Shown: positions 14,397 through 23,243 of the stretch, piece by piece | Layout: every line of letters starts with the position of its first letter | Numbering within the stretch: position 1 is the stretch's first letter | From: CALMKX01 sp036274895 | GTDB lineage: Bacteria; Acidobacteriota; Thermoanaerobaculia; Multivoradales; SZUA-115 | DNA: 64,000 nt | Assembly (NCBI GenBank): GCA_036274895.1 | Contig: DASUEU010000050.1 | Location: 1-64,000 of the forward strand | Direction of reading: 5' to 3' | Program-made: the position numbers and the translations under genes | The notes under the pieces: model-generated | Seen by the model: the letters and a program-made list of their open reading frames with translations, nothing else | Database searches by the model: none | What the model was told of the DNA's origin: nothing

Positions 14397-17006
14397 TCAG
14401 CGCTCAGCAGCTCCAGGGTCGCAGCCCTGGGCTCCCACCACCACCGCCGCCCCGGCCGCGAAGGCCGGGGCGATGCGGGCGAGGTCGGCTGCGGTGACGT
14501 GCTCGACCTCGGCGGCGACCTCCTCCTCGGTGAGCAGGCGACCGCGGGTCAACCACTCGCGGGCCAGGGCGGCGGAGATCTCCTCGCCGCTTTGGGCCTC
14601 GCTGCGCCACCGGCCGAGGAAGTGGCGCTTGGCCTCCGCCAGCTCGGCCGCGGTCGGCGGCTGCGCCACCAGGCCGGCGAGCATCTCGCGGAGCAGAGCC
14701 CGGAAGGCATGGACCTTGGGGGGATCCACGCCGGTGGTGATGGTGACCCAGCCGCGCTGGCCGTCTGTGCGGTCGCGGGCGTCGAGCCCGTAGACCAGAC
14801 CCCGGCGGAAGATCGCCTCCTTGCCCAGCCGGCCCTCGTAGCCGTGGGCGAAGACGTAGCGCAGCAGCCGCCAGGCCCAGGCGTCGGGGTGGCCGGGCGG
14901 CACGCTCGGCACGGCGTAGCCCACGGCCGACTGCCGCCTGGGCTCGGGGAGGGTGACGGCCAGGGGCGCCGCGCCCGGGGCGAGGGGCGGCAAGGGTCGC
15001 GGCCCGGCGGGGGCGAGGTCGGCGAAGGCTGCCTGGACGACGCGCAGGTCGTTCTCCGGATCCACGTCGCCCGCCAGGACAATCAGCGCCGGTCGCAGCT
15101 CGCCGGCAGAGCCCTCGATCCCAAGCCAGGCCGCCAGGGACTGGTCGAGCCGCTCGCGGGGGTCGAGAGAGAGCGGCGCCGGCGCCCCGACCTTGGCGCC
15201 CTCGAGCGCCCGCCGGGCCAGAGCCAGGGCCTCGTCCAGCCGGCCGGCGAGGAAGCGGACGTCGATCGAGGTGAAGCCCTCGAGCGGATGGGAGAGGGAG
15301 ACCTCCTCGTCGGTCTCGAGGTTCGAGACGGGGACCACGACCCGGAGGAAGGCCGCGGGCGAGTTGGGGACGCGGCGGAGGAGGAGGAGGGGGAGGGGGA
15401 TCCTCACCCCCTCGGTCCCCCTCTCCCGGCCCGCCCACACCAGCCTGCCAGGAGAGGGGGAGGCCGGAGGGGAGACAGCGACCCCGTTGTCACCCCGAGC
15501 GAAGCCGAGGGGTCTCCTCAGCAGCGGCCCGGAGGGGATGGATTCCCGCCTACGCGGGAATGACGGCGGGAGAGACATCCCCTCCGGAACCCCTCTCCCG
15601 GAGGTCGGTGTGGGTGGGCTGGGAGAGGGGCAGGGGTGAGGGGCTCGGGCCTCCGGCACCGACCACCCCACCGTCCGCCCCTCCGGCCCCAGGTACCGCA
15701 GCGCCGCCGCCTGGACCTCCGCAGCCGTGACCCTCGCCACGGCCGCCGGCAGGCCGCGCAGGGCTTCGAGGGCGTCGAGGCCGGCGAAGTAGGCCAGCTG
15801 GTGGGCGGCGTCCTCGGTGGTCTCGAGGTCGAAGACCAGCTCCTCCCTCACCCGCTCGCGGGCCCGTGCCAGCTCCGCCGCCGGCACCGGCTCCTCGCGC
15901 AGGCGCCGGATCCTGGCCTCGATCGCCGTCTCCACGGCCTCGCGGCTCGCCCCCTCCGGCGCCACGCCGCGGACGGTGAAGACGTAGCCTTCCGCCGCGG
16001 CGGGAAACCAGGTGGCCAGGCCCTCCGCGGCCCCGGCGAGGCGAGAGCCGGTGCGGGTGGGGGTCTCGCCGCCGTCCTGGGCGAAGTTGACGCCTCCCCC
16101 GCCGGAGAGGATCTCCTGGAGCAGCAGAAAGGCCGGCCAGTCCGGGGCGCTCGCGGCCGGGGCCCGCCAGGCGATCTCGAAGAGCCGCTCGCCGTCCGGG
16201 GCCGCACCCGGCCGCCGCAGCTCGACGCGCCGCTCCCCCCGTTGCACTGGCTCGACCGTCGGCGGCGGGGGCGTCGGCGCCCGCTTCGGCAGAGTACCGA
16301 AGAGCCGCACCACCTCCCGGCGCACCTCCGCGGCCGCCACGTCCCCCACCACCGCCAGCACGGCGTTGCCGGGGTGGTAGTGGCGCCGGTAGAAGTCCAC
16401 CAGGGCAGCGTGGTCGATCGCCGCCACCTCGCTCTCCCAGCCGATGGTGTTGTGACGGTAAGGGTGGGTGAGGAAGGTGACCGCCAGCAGGGCGTCGTGC
16501 AGCGGGCTCGCCGGATCGTTCTCGTAGCCGTGCAGCTCGGTCAGCACGGCGCCCCGCTCGGGCTCGACCTCCGCCTCCGGGATCAACAGCCGGGCCATGC
16601 GGTCGGCCTCGATGGCCAGCGCCAGGCGCCAATGCTCCCTGGGCACGGTCTCGAAGTAGGTGGTCTGGTCGATCCAGGTGTAGGCGTGCCACTCCCCGCC
16701 CACGGCGTAGAGGGCGCTCGCCAGCTGGCCGTCGGGAAAGCCCTCGCTGGCGCGGAAGGCCATGTGCTCGAGAAAGTGGGCGAGGCCGGTGGCGCCGGTC
16801 ACCTCGTTCTTGGCGCCCACCCGGTAGAGGGCCTGGACGCTGACCAGGGGCAGGGTGTGCTCCTCGAGCACGATCAGGGTCAGACCGCTCTCGAGCACCT
16901 CGACCGTGGCCCGCTCGAGGTCGAAGGCATCGGCCGGCCGGCTCGTCCCGAGCAAGCCGCCCAGCAGCAGAACCACCACCCAGAGACCCCGCTTGTCCCT
17001 CAGCAC
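14397..17006 (-). CDS. M16 zinc metalloprotease with in-frame repeat insertion
   Basis: 869 residues. A signal-like hydrophobic N-terminus ends near RPADA. The first M16 domain (about 35-240) has the inverted zinc motif HFLEH (His77, Glu80, His81) and a downstream LTELHGYEND. A second inactive-type M16 domain occupies the C-terminal third. Between the halves, about residues 452-540 are a low-complexity Pro/Arg/Ser-rich stretch. It is encoded by dispersed repeats normally found between genes (15380-15645) and includes the peptides FPRRRESI and LGFARGD. The frame stays open throughout. The family degrades peptides in the periplasm. Whether the inserted linker is kept, cleaved or harmful is unknown. 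It is divergent from the CoA-transferase operon. Confidence 0.88.
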   Translation of the reverse strand: MLRDKRGLWVVVLLLGGLLGTSRPADAFDLERATVEVLESGLTLIVLEEHTLPLVSVQALYRVGAKNEVTGATGLAHFLEHMAFRASEGFPDGQLASALYAVGGEWHAYTWIDQTTYFETVPREHWRLALAIEADRMARLLIPEAEVEPERGAVLTELHGYENDPASPLHDALLAVTFLTHPYRHNTIGWESEVAAIDHAALVDFYRRHYHPGNAVLAVVGDVAAAEVRREVVRLFGTLPKRAPTPPPPTVEPVQRGERRVELRRPGAAPDGERLFEIAWRAPAASAPDWPAFLLLQEILSGGGGVNFAQDGGETPTRTGSRLAGAAEGLATWFPAAAEGYVFTVRGVAPEGASREAVETAIEARIRRLREEPVPAAELARARERVREELVFDLETTEDAAHQLAYFAGLDALEALRGLPAAVARVTAAEVQAAALRYLGPEGRTVGWSVPEARAPHPCPSPSPPTPTSGRGVPEGMSLPPSFPRRRESIPSGPLLRRPLGFARGDNGVAVSPPASPSPGRLVWAGRERGTEGVRIPLPLLLLRRVPNSPAAFLRVVVPVSNLETDEEVSLSHPLEGFTSIDVRFLAGRLDEALALARRALEGAKVGAPAPLSLDPRERLDQSLAAWLGIEGSAGELRPALIVLAGDVDPENDLRVVQAAFADLAPAGPRPLPPLAPGAAPLAVTLPEPRRQSAVGYAVPSVPPGHPDAWAWRLLRYVFAHGYEGRLGKEAIFRRGLVYGLDARDRTDGQRGWVTITTGVDPPKVHAFRALLREMLAGLVAQPPTAAELAEAKRHFLGRWRSEAQSGEEISAALAREWLTRGRLLTEEEVAAEVEHVTAADLARIAPAFAAGAAVVVGAQGCDPGAAER
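15380..15645. repeat. Block of palindromic repeats inside the M16 gene
   Basis: Contains gtcaccccgagcgaagccgag (15489 onward), attcccgcctacgcgggaatg (15542 onward) and two ccctctccc/gggagaggg arms. The same types of element sit in intergenic DNA at 3.3, 10.5, 19.3, 20.3 and 32.5 kb. Confidence 0.8.
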
Positions 17007-17056
17007 AGCGCAGAGGTTAGCGGATCGCTCGCGACTCCGTTACGCTTCTCGCCCTC

Positions 17057-17965
17057 ATGGCCAGCAAGCTGATGACCATGGCGCAGGCCGTGCGCCGCCA
17101 CGTCCACGATGGCGACACGGTAGTGATCGAGGGCTTCACCCACCTGATCTGCTTCGCCGCCGGCCACGAGATCATCCGCCAGGGCCGCCGGGACTTGACC
17201 CTCTGCCGCCTGACGCCGGACCTGATCTACGACCAGATGATCGCCGCCGGCTGCGCCAGCAAGCTGGTGTTCAGCTGGGCCGGCAACCCCGGCGCCGGCC
17301 CCCTCTACGCCTTGCGCCGGGCCGTCGAGGAAGGCATCCCGAGCCCCTTGGAAATCGAGGAGTCCAGCCACTTCGGCATGGTCGCCCGCTTCTCGGCCGG
17401 CGCCTCGGGCCTGCCCTTCCTGCCGCTCAAGACCTTCACCGGCAGCGACCTGCCGCGGGTCAACCCGCAGATCCGCGAAGTGGTCTGCCCCTTCACGGGG
17501 GAGCGCCTGGCCGCCGTGCCGGCCCTCTGCCCGGACGTCACCATCGTCCACGTGCAGCGGGCGGATGAAGGGGGCACGGCCCAGGTCTGGGGCCTCTTGG
17601 GCGTGCAGAAGGAGGCCGCCTTCGCGGCCAAGCGGGTGATCGTGGTGGCTGAGGAGATCGTGGCCGAAGAGGTGATCCGCGCCGACCCCAACCGCACCCT
17701 GCTGCCGGGCTTTGCCGTCCACGCCGTGGTGCACGAGCCCTTCGGCTGCCATCCCTCGTTCGCCCAGGGGTATTACGACCGCGACAACGACTTCTACCTC
17801 GCCTGGCGAGAGGTGTCCCAGGACCGCGGGCGTCTCGAAGCCTGGCTCGCTGAGTGGGTGTACGGCGTGGCCGACCGCGCCGGCTACGTCGAGAAGATGT
17901 CCCCCCGCCTCGAGAGGCTGCGCGCCCGCGAACGGCTCTGCGCCGGGGTGAGCTATGGCTACTGA
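17057..17965 (+). CDS. CoA-transferase family I, alpha subunit (GctA/IpdA-like)
   Basis: 302 residues. It starts KLMTMAQAVRRHVHDGDTVVIEGF, the usual N-terminus of glutaconate-CoA-transferase-type A subunits. SWAGNPGAGPLYALRRA and FVPLV-type core segments follow the family. The 3' end overlaps the beta-subunit start by 11 bp. The pair would move CoA between carboxylic acids. Candidate substrates include glutaconate, ring-degradation intermediates or beta-keto acids, and the sequence does not decide between them. Confidence 0.85.
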   Translation: MASKLMTMAQAVRRHVHDGDTVVIEGFTHLICFAAGHEIIRQGRRDLTLCRLTPDLIYDQMIAAGCASKLVFSWAGNPGAGPLYALRRAVEEGIPSPLEIEESSHFGMVARFSAGASGLPFLPLKTFTGSDLPRVNPQIREVVCPFTGERLAAVPALCPDVTIVHVQRADEGGTAQVWGLLGVQKEAAFAAKRVIVVAEEIVAEEVIRADPNRTLLPGFAVHAVVHEPFGCHPSFAQGYYDRDNDFYLAWREVSQDRGRLEAWLAEWVYGVADRAGYVEKMSPRLERLRARERLCAGVSYGY

Positions 17966-18704
17966 GGCCCCCTACACGGCCGCCGAGCTGATGATCTGCC
18001 AGGCCGCCCGCGAGCTGGCCGACGGCGAGTTGGTCTTCGTCGGCATCGGGCTGCCCAACGTGGCCTGCAACCTGGCCCGCCGCCTCCACGCCCCCGAGCT
18101 GGTGCTGCTCTACGAATCGGGGGCGATCGGCGCCGTGCCGGAGCGGGTGCCCCTGTCGATCGGCGACCCCGCCCTGGTGACCCGCTGCCTGGCCGTGGCG
18201 CCCATGACGGAGGTCTTCTACACCTATCTGCAAGGGGGCCGCATCGACGTCGGCTTCCTCCAGGGCGCGCAGGTCGACCGCCACGGCAACTTGAACACCA
18301 CGGTGATCGGCGACTACGAGCACCCCAAGGTGCGCCTGCCGGGCAGCGGCGGCGCCTGCGAGATCGCCATCCACGCCAAGCGGGTGCTGGTGGTGGCGCC
18401 GCAGACGAGGAAGAGCTTCCCCGAGAAGGTGGACTTCATCACCTCGCCCGGGTTCCTGGGCGGCGGCGACGAGCGCGCCCGCCTGGGCCTGCCCGGCGCC
18501 GGCCCCCAGCGGGTGATCACCGACCTGGCCTGCTACGGCTTCGCGGACGGCGAGATGGTGCTCGAGACCCTCCATCCCGGCGTCACCCTCGACCAGGTGC
18601 GGGCGAACCTCGGCTGGGAACCCCGTCTCGCCCCCAACGTGGGCACCACCCAGCCCCCCAGCGCCGAGGAGCTGCGGGTGCTGCGCACCGAGCTGGGGCG
18701 GTGA
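17955..18704 (+). CDS. CoA-transferase family I, beta subunit (GctB/IpdB-like)
   Basis: 249 residues. It contains VGIGLPNVACNLARR and LLYESGAIGA, where the Glu is the expected CoA-thioester nucleophile. FLQGAQVDRHGNLNTT and PGSGGACEIA are also typical. It overlaps the alpha-subunit gene and forms the active heteromer with it. No pathway genes sit beside it, so the substrate is open. It ends just before the CRISPR-like region. Confidence 0.85.
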   Translation: MATEAPYTAAELMICQAARELADGELVFVGIGLPNVACNLARRLHAPELVLLYESGAIGAVPERVPLSIGDPALVTRCLAVAPMTEVFYTYLQGGRIDVGFLQGAQVDRHGNLNTTVIGDYEHPKVRLPGSGGACEIAIHAKRVLVVAPQTRKSFPEKVDFITSPGFLGGGDERARLGLPGAGPQRVITDLACYGFADGEMVLETLHPGVTLDQVRANLGWEPRLAPNVGTTQPPSAEELRVLRTELGR

Positions 18705-18982
18705 GTGCCGCGAGGGATAACGGGGGAGAGCGAACTTTTTCGGCGCGATGGCATCTATCTCAGATAGGAGGCCAATGTCCCGCCGGACCTCCGGAAGGGC
18801 CGAAAACGGGGGGAGGTCGGGCGGAACCGGAGAATCGGCTGAAGTGGTTTGTCTTCAAAGGATTGCAGGAAATCGGCCCGGCCGGGGCCGGGTGGCTGGT
18901 GCAGATTTCGGGAGCGGGTGGCAGGGGGTTCAGCGAAATGGCCTTGTAAGGCACTGAAACAGCGTGGCTTACCAGCGCCACA
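18705..18982. other. Non-coding stretch beside the CRISPR-like array
   Basis: No supported gene. A fragment at about 18866-18890 (ggaaatcggcccggccgg) resembles the first third of the array repeat, and the end (18943-18960) reads cttgtaaggcactgaaac. It may be a leader or a decayed array part. Confidence 0.4.
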
Positions 18983-19245
18983 GTGGAAATCGGCTTCGAC
19001 CCCTTCGGGGGATTGCGACACTCGGCCCGCAACTTCGCCAGGAAAAACTGCGTGAGTTGTGGAAATCGGCTTCGACCCCTTCGGGGGATTGCGACAACGA
19101 TGGGCTCTTCGTTGCGGACGCGCTCGCGTGGGGGTGGAAATCGGCTTCGACCCCTTCGGGGAATTGCGACACGACTACGGAGATGCCGAACGCGATGGCG
19201 TCGTTCGAGTAGCAATCGGCGCCGGCGCCTGCGAGAGATGGCCCC
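18983..19245. CRISPR. Short CRISPR-like array, 3 clear plus 1 degenerate repeat
   Basis: 37-bp repeats at 18983-19019, 19059-19095 and 19134-19170. The third has one mismatch. A diverged fourth starts at 19209, on the same 75-76 bp period. Each repeat carries a hairpin core cccc-ttc-gggg. The intervening 39-, 38- and 38-bp sequences are unrelated to one another. Repeat decay at the right suggests the leader-distal end is there. No cas gene is present in the window. It could be an orphan array, or a non-CRISPR tandem repeat with so few units. Confidence 0.65.
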
Positions 19246-19294
19246 ATCTCGCCCGCACAACCGGTGAGGGAGAAAGTGATCGATCAGCCTGCGT

Positions 19295-19465
19295 CAGCGG
19301 GGAGTGGGAGATCCCTCGGCTTCGCTCGGGATGACGGCGGGGGCGGTGGATCGGAGAACAGAACGAAGATGGATTCCCGCTTCCGCGGGAATGACGGATG
19401 GGGGAAAGGCCGGATCTTCGTCCCGCCAGGGACGTTTATGGGTAGCGAGGCGTTTCAACGCCTCG
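19295..19465 (+). repeat. 171-bp direct repeat, left copy
   Basis: Near-identical to 20313-20483 at a constant offset of 1018 bp. It contains the ctcggcttcgctcgg repeat, the attcccgcttccgcgggaat palindrome and the gaggcgtttcaacgcctc palindrome. Only a few substitutions were seen. Confidence 0.85.
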
Positions 19466-19573
19466 GGGGGCTCAACGGCGCGTGGGGCGGCCGAGGCAAC
19501 TCAACGCCTCGTGGAGCGGGCCGGGGATGGTACAGCTTCAGCGCTGCATCTCATCACCTCGCGCCGCCTCGGG

Positions 19574-19990
19574 TCAGAAGTCGCCCCAGGGGTTGATGAC
19601 CTCCAACCCCGGGAAACGGAAGTGCTTGACATTGCGCGTCACCACGCGCAACTGGTGATGGAGCGCCGTGGCGGCGAGCAAGCTGTCGATCGCCGGCACC
19701 GAGCGTTGCACTTCGGCGAGCAACCGGCCCCAGCGATCCGCGACTCCGGCGGAAACCGGCAGCAGGCGCAGGCCGAACCAGTCGACCAACTCCACTTCCA
19801 GCCACGTCCGAAGCCGCTCCCGGCGACTCTCATCCCGGAGCACCTCCACCCCTCTGCGGATCTCACCCAGCGTCAGCACGCTCACGTGGAGGGCGGGGTC
19901 CGGAGCCTCCTGAAACCAGGCGACCACTCGAGGATCCGGCCGGGAGCGGGCCAGCTCGGAGAGCACGTTGGTGTCCAGCAGGTAACTCAT
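19574..19990 (-). CDS. vapC: PIN-domain ribonuclease toxin (VapC-like)
   Basis: 138 residues. PIN acidic residues are visible: Asp6 in YLLDTNVLSE, Glu in TLGEIRRG, and Asp in AIDSLLAATAL, followed by VVTRNVKHF. VapC toxins cleave specific RNAs, often tRNA. The ATG overlaps the antitoxin stop as ATGA, the usual toxin-antitoxin coupling. The module sits between two 171-bp direct repeats. Confidence 0.9.
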   Translation of the reverse strand: MSYLLDTNVLSELARSRPDPRVVAWFQEAPDPALHVSVLTLGEIRRGVEVLRDESRRERLRTWLEVELVDWFGLRLLPVSAGVADRWGRLLAEVQRSVPAIDSLLAATALHHQLRVVTRNVKHFRFPGLEVINPWGDF

Positions 19991-20235
19991 AGCTCAACCT
20001 TACGGACGGGCGAGCGGTCGCGCTCGAGGTCGAGATCGAGCCCGGCCCAGGGCGAGCTTTGGAGCAGCTCGACAAGCGACGGGCGGGGGCGTGCGAGGCG
20101 CTCGTACTCGGCGGTGGAAAGCACCACCACCTCGTTGCGGCCGTGAACGGTGATCGCCTGGGGGCCCTCGGCCACGGCGCGGCGCACCACCTCGCTCAGG
20201 CGGGCTTTGGCCTCTTGAAGCTGCCAGTGGGTCAT
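19987..20235 (-). CDS. Phd/YefM-family antitoxin
   Basis: 82 residues from the ATG at 20235, with AAGGAA upstream. MTHWQLQEAKARLSEVVRRA followed by ITVHGRNEVVVLSTAEYERL is the classical Phd/YefM N-terminal DNA-binding fold. The C-terminal tail (LVELLQSSPWAGLDLDLERD) should wrap the toxin. It probably represses its own operon. A longer open frame extends upstream to 20457 through repeat DNA and is not a credible start. Confidence 0.9.
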   Translation of the reverse strand: MTHWQLQEAKARLSEVVRRAVAEGPQAITVHGRNEVVVLSTAEYERLARPRPSLVELLQSSPWAGLDLDLERDRSPVRKVEL

Positions 20236-20312
20236 GGTGGCTTGTTCCTTTCTGGTCTGACCAGGCTGACTATAAACGGCCGGGGCGGGGCCGGCAAGGA
20301 CCCCGGGGGCCG

Positions 20313-20483
20313 CAGCGGGGAGTAGGAGATCCCTCGGCTTCGCTCGGGATGACAGCGGGGGCGGTGGATCGGAGAACAGGACGAAGATGGATTCCCGCTT
20401 CCGCGGGAATGACGGATGGGAAAAGGGCCGGATCTTCGTCCCGCCAGGGACGTTCATGGGTAGCGAGGCGTTTCAACGCCTCG
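20313..20483 (+). repeat. 171-bp direct repeat, right copy
   Basis: Partner of 19295-19465, in the same orientation. The toxin-antitoxin pair and about 110 bp on its left and 80 bp on its right lie between them. This sequence fills most of the 314-bp gap between the antitoxin start and the methyltransferase stop. Confidence 0.85.
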
Positions 20484-20549
20484 TGGGGAGGGCCGGGAGC
20501 ATGCCCTGAGCGAAGCCGAAGGGAGGGGGATCGAGGGGGTGAGGGCTCC

Positions 20550-21848
20550 TCACTCCCTGCCAAACAACCCCTTGATCCGAAACCACACCCGCCGCAGGCG
20601 CCAGAAGCGGCTGGCTTCCATGGCGCCGAGCTGGCTGGTGAGGCGGCGGATCTGGCGATCTGCGCTGGCCTTGACGGCCGCCAGCTCGGCGCGCAGGGCG
20701 GCCAGCTCCCGCTCGGCAGAGACCAGCAGGGCCGTCTCCAGGCTCGAGAGCACCAGCACCCGCTGCCGCCCGCTCGCCGTGCCCAGGCTCACCATCAGCC
20801 GCTGCTCGGAGCGGGGCCGGTCGAGGGGCACCGGGCAGGTGAGCTCCCAGGCCAGAGACTCCTTGATCGGGATGGAGAGGGCGCGGGCCACGTCCCGCCG
20901 GCGGCCGAAGGCCCGGCACTCGCCGATCGGCTCACGGTCGAGGAGCACTCGCACGACTGTCACGGCATCGCCCCAGCCCGGATCGAAGGCCCAACCTTGG
21001 AGCCGCAGCTGGCCATCCGCGGCGAGCGAGACCTGCTCCACCATGCCCTCGGGATCCCCCACGAAAGCCGGTGTCCCCAGCTCGGGGAGGGGCGGCTTGA
21101 GCAACACGTAGAGATCCTGGTGGTGGAGGATCCCCCGCGGGATGCGGTGGCAGGCGAGCTCCGGGTCCGCCTCCCGGGCGGCCCGGCGCACGAAGTCCTC
21201 GCTCACCCAGGTCGAGCCGTAGTCGCTGGTCTCAAGGGTCCGGCTCTCGCTCACGCTCTCGAACAGCAGCCCCTCCTCGGGGAAGGGACCGTCCGTGCGG
21301 CGCAGCGAGGCGTCGTGAGTGGTGAAGACCAGCATCCCCCCCGGCGCCAGCAGGAAGGCGAGCCGGCCGAGCCAGGCGCGGAAGGAGGGGGCCGGCAGGT
21401 GGGTGAAGAGGGAGGTGACGAAGATCGCGTCGAAACGCTCACCGCAGGAGAAGTCGTCCGGATGGCGGGCCGAGGCCAGGGCATGCACGCCGAAGCGCTC
21501 GGCCTGGAAGTGCACCGCCTCGGGCACGATCTCGGCGATCGACACCCGCTCCGGCGGCAGGTGGCGCACCAGCAGGCGGGTGACGCGCCCGAAGCCGCTG
21601 GCGAAGTCGAGCAGCCGGCCCACCCCCTGCCACCCCCCGAAGCGCCAGGTGACCAGCTGCCGGTAAGCATCGAAGATCGCCAGGCCCGAGACGAAGTAGG
21701 CCACCCGGCCACGCGTGGGGTCGCCGCCGTGGGCCTCGGTCAGGAAGCCCAGCATCTCGTCGGCCGGGTGGATGAGCGTGTCGACCGGACCGGTCTCGGG
21801 CAGATGCTCGGCCAGCAGCCAGTCGACCAGCTCCGTCTCCTCGCTCAT
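20550..21848 (-). CDS. Class I SAM methyltransferase with C-terminal coiled coil
   Basis: 432 residues. The SAM-binding motif LLDFASGFGRVTRLL lies near 80-95, with the post-motif FDAIFVTSLFTHLP. A beta-rich region (about 265-360) includes LRLQGWAFDPGWG. A charged coiled coil (about 365-415) precedes a short basic tail. The start overlaps the pilR-like stop as ATGA, so it is the last gene of the pilus operon. The substrate is unknown. A role in modifying pilin, a glycan or a signalling partner is only suggested by position. Confidence 0.75.
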   Translation of the reverse strand: MSEETELVDWLLAEHLPETGPVDTLIHPADEMLGFLTEAHGGDPTRGRVAYFVSGLAIFDAYRQLVTWRFGGWQGVGRLLDFASGFGRVTRLLVRHLPPERVSIAEIVPEAVHFQAERFGVHALASARHPDDFSCGERFDAIFVTSLFTHLPAPSFRAWLGRLAFLLAPGGMLVFTTHDASLRRTDGPFPEEGLLFESVSESRTLETSDYGSTWVSEDFVRRAAREADPELACHRIPRGILHHQDLYVLLKPPLPELGTPAFVGDPEGMVEQVSLAADGQLRLQGWAFDPGWGDAVTVVRVLLDREPIGECRAFGRRRDVARALSIPIKESLAWELTCPVPLDRPRSEQRLMVSLGTASGRQRVLVLSSLETALLVSAERELAALRAELAAVKASADRQIRRLTSQLGAMEASRFWRLRRVWFRIKGLFGRE

Positions 21849-23242
21849 GCCTCCTCGTCGTCCTGGCCGCGGCCCACCGCCAGGCCGGCCTTCTTGGCGT
21901 AGTAGCGGAAGGAACGGAAGCTCATGCGCAGGAGATCCGCCGCCTGGGTCTGTACCCCACCCGAGCGGTCGAGGGCCTGGGCCATGAGCCGGCCGCGCAG
22001 GTCTTCGAGGAAGGCTTCGAGGTCGAGCCCCTCCTCCGGCAGCTCGGCGATGTCCACCCGCTCCCGCCGGCGGGTGGCGAGGTTGCTGGGCAGGTCCCGG
22101 GCGGTGATGGTCTCGCCGCTCGCCAGGGCCAGGGTGCGCTCGATCACGTTCTCGAGCTCGCGCACGTTGCCCGGCCAGTCGTAGGCCTCGAGCACGCGCA
22201 TGGCGTCGACCGAGATGCTCTTCGGCTCGAGGTGCAGCTCGGTGCAGTACTTGCGGATGAAGTGGTCGACCAGGTAGGGAATGTCCTCCCGCCGCTGGCG
22301 CAACGGCGGCAGATCGATGGGGATGACGTTGATGCGGTAGTAGAGATCCTCACGGAAATCGCCGCTCGCGATGCGCTGCTCGAGGTCGCGGTTGGTGGCG
22401 GCGATGATGCGCACGTCCACTTCTTCTTCCCGCGTGCCGCCGACCCGCCGGACCCGCCGCTCCTGCAGAGCGCGCAACAGCTTCACCTGCATGGCCGGCG
22501 TCATCTCGCCCACTTCATCGAGAAAGAGCGTGCCACCGTCGGCCTCCTGGAACAGTCCCTTTTTGTCGCGGATGGCGCCGGTGAAGGAGCCGCGCTCGTG
22601 GCCGAAGAGCTCGCTCTCGAGCAGGGCCTCGGGCAGGGCCCCACAGTTGACCGACAGGAAGCGCTTGCCGGCGCGGGGGCTGGCGAAGTGGATCGCCCGG
22701 GCGATCACCTCCTTGCCGGTGCCGCTCTCACCGTAGAGCAGGACGGTCGAGGCCGTGCGCGCCACCCTCTCGACGATGCCGAAGACCTCCTGCATCTTGC
22801 GGCTCTTGCCGATGATGTTGGCGAAGGTGTACTTGGACTCGAGCTCTTTCCTCAGGTAGACGTTCTCGTCCAGCAGCTCGGTGCGCTCGAGGGCCTTCTG
22901 GACGACCAGCTTGAGCTCGTCGTTGTCGAAGGGCTTGGAGATGTAGTCGTAGGCGCCGAGCTTCATCGCCTCGATCGCCGCCTTGGTGGAGGTGTAGGCG
23001 GTCATCATCACGACCGAGGTATTGGGCGTGCGCTCCTTGATCTCCTTCAAGAGATCGAGGCCGTTGCCGTCCGGCATCATGATGTCGCACAGCACCAGGT
23101 CGGGAGTGGCGGCGGCGAGCACCTGGCGCGCCTCGGTGATCGAGGGGGCGGTGGCGATCTCGTAGCCTTCCCCGGCCAGGAGGATGGTGAGGAAGTCGAG
23201 CAGGCTGCGCTCGTCGTCGACGATCAGGAGCCGCGAGCCCAC
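21845..23242 (-). CDS. pilR: Sigma-54-dependent response regulator (PilR-like)
   Basis: 465 residues. The receiver domain (1-120) starts LLIVDDERSLLDFL, with Asp in VLCDIMMPDGNG. The AAA+ domain has GESGTGKE and the sigma-54 contact loop GSFTGA. A C-terminal Fis-type helix-turn-helix follows (AADLLRMSFRSFRYYAKKAGL). It activates sigma-54 promoters, classically pilA. One base separates it from the kinase gene. Confidence 0.92.
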   Translation of the reverse strand: MGSRLLIVDDERSLLDFLTILLAGEGYEIATAPSITEARQVLAAATPDLVLCDIMMPDGNGLDLLKEIKERTPNTSVVMMTAYTSTKAAIEAMKLGAYDYISKPFDNDELKLVVQKALERTELLDENVYLRKELESKYTFANIIGKSRKMQEVFGIVERVARTASTVLLYGESGTGKEVIARAIHFASPRAGKRFLSVNCGALPEALLESELFGHERGSFTGAIRDKKGLFQEADGGTLFLDEVGEMTPAMQVKLLRALQERRVRRVGGTREEEVDVRIIAATNRDLEQRIASGDFREDLYYRINVIPIDLPPLRQRREDIPYLVDHFIRKYCTELHLEPKSISVDAMRVLEAYDWPGNVRELENVIERTLALASGETITARDLPSNLATRRRERVDIAELPEEGLDLEAFLEDLRGRLMAQALDRSGGVQTQAADLLRMSFRSFRYYAKKAGLAVGRGQDDEEA

Positions 23243-23243
23243 C

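Noticed and set aside
18899..18935. Possible extra CRISPR repeat left of the array
   Set aside because: Only about 16 of 37 positions match and it is 84 bp from the next repeat, off the 75-76 bp period.
20236..20457. N-terminal extension of the antitoxin frame
   Set aside because: The extension translates the 171-bp repeat (FPRRRESI), whereas the ATG at 20235 has a ribosome binding site and begins the Phd fold.
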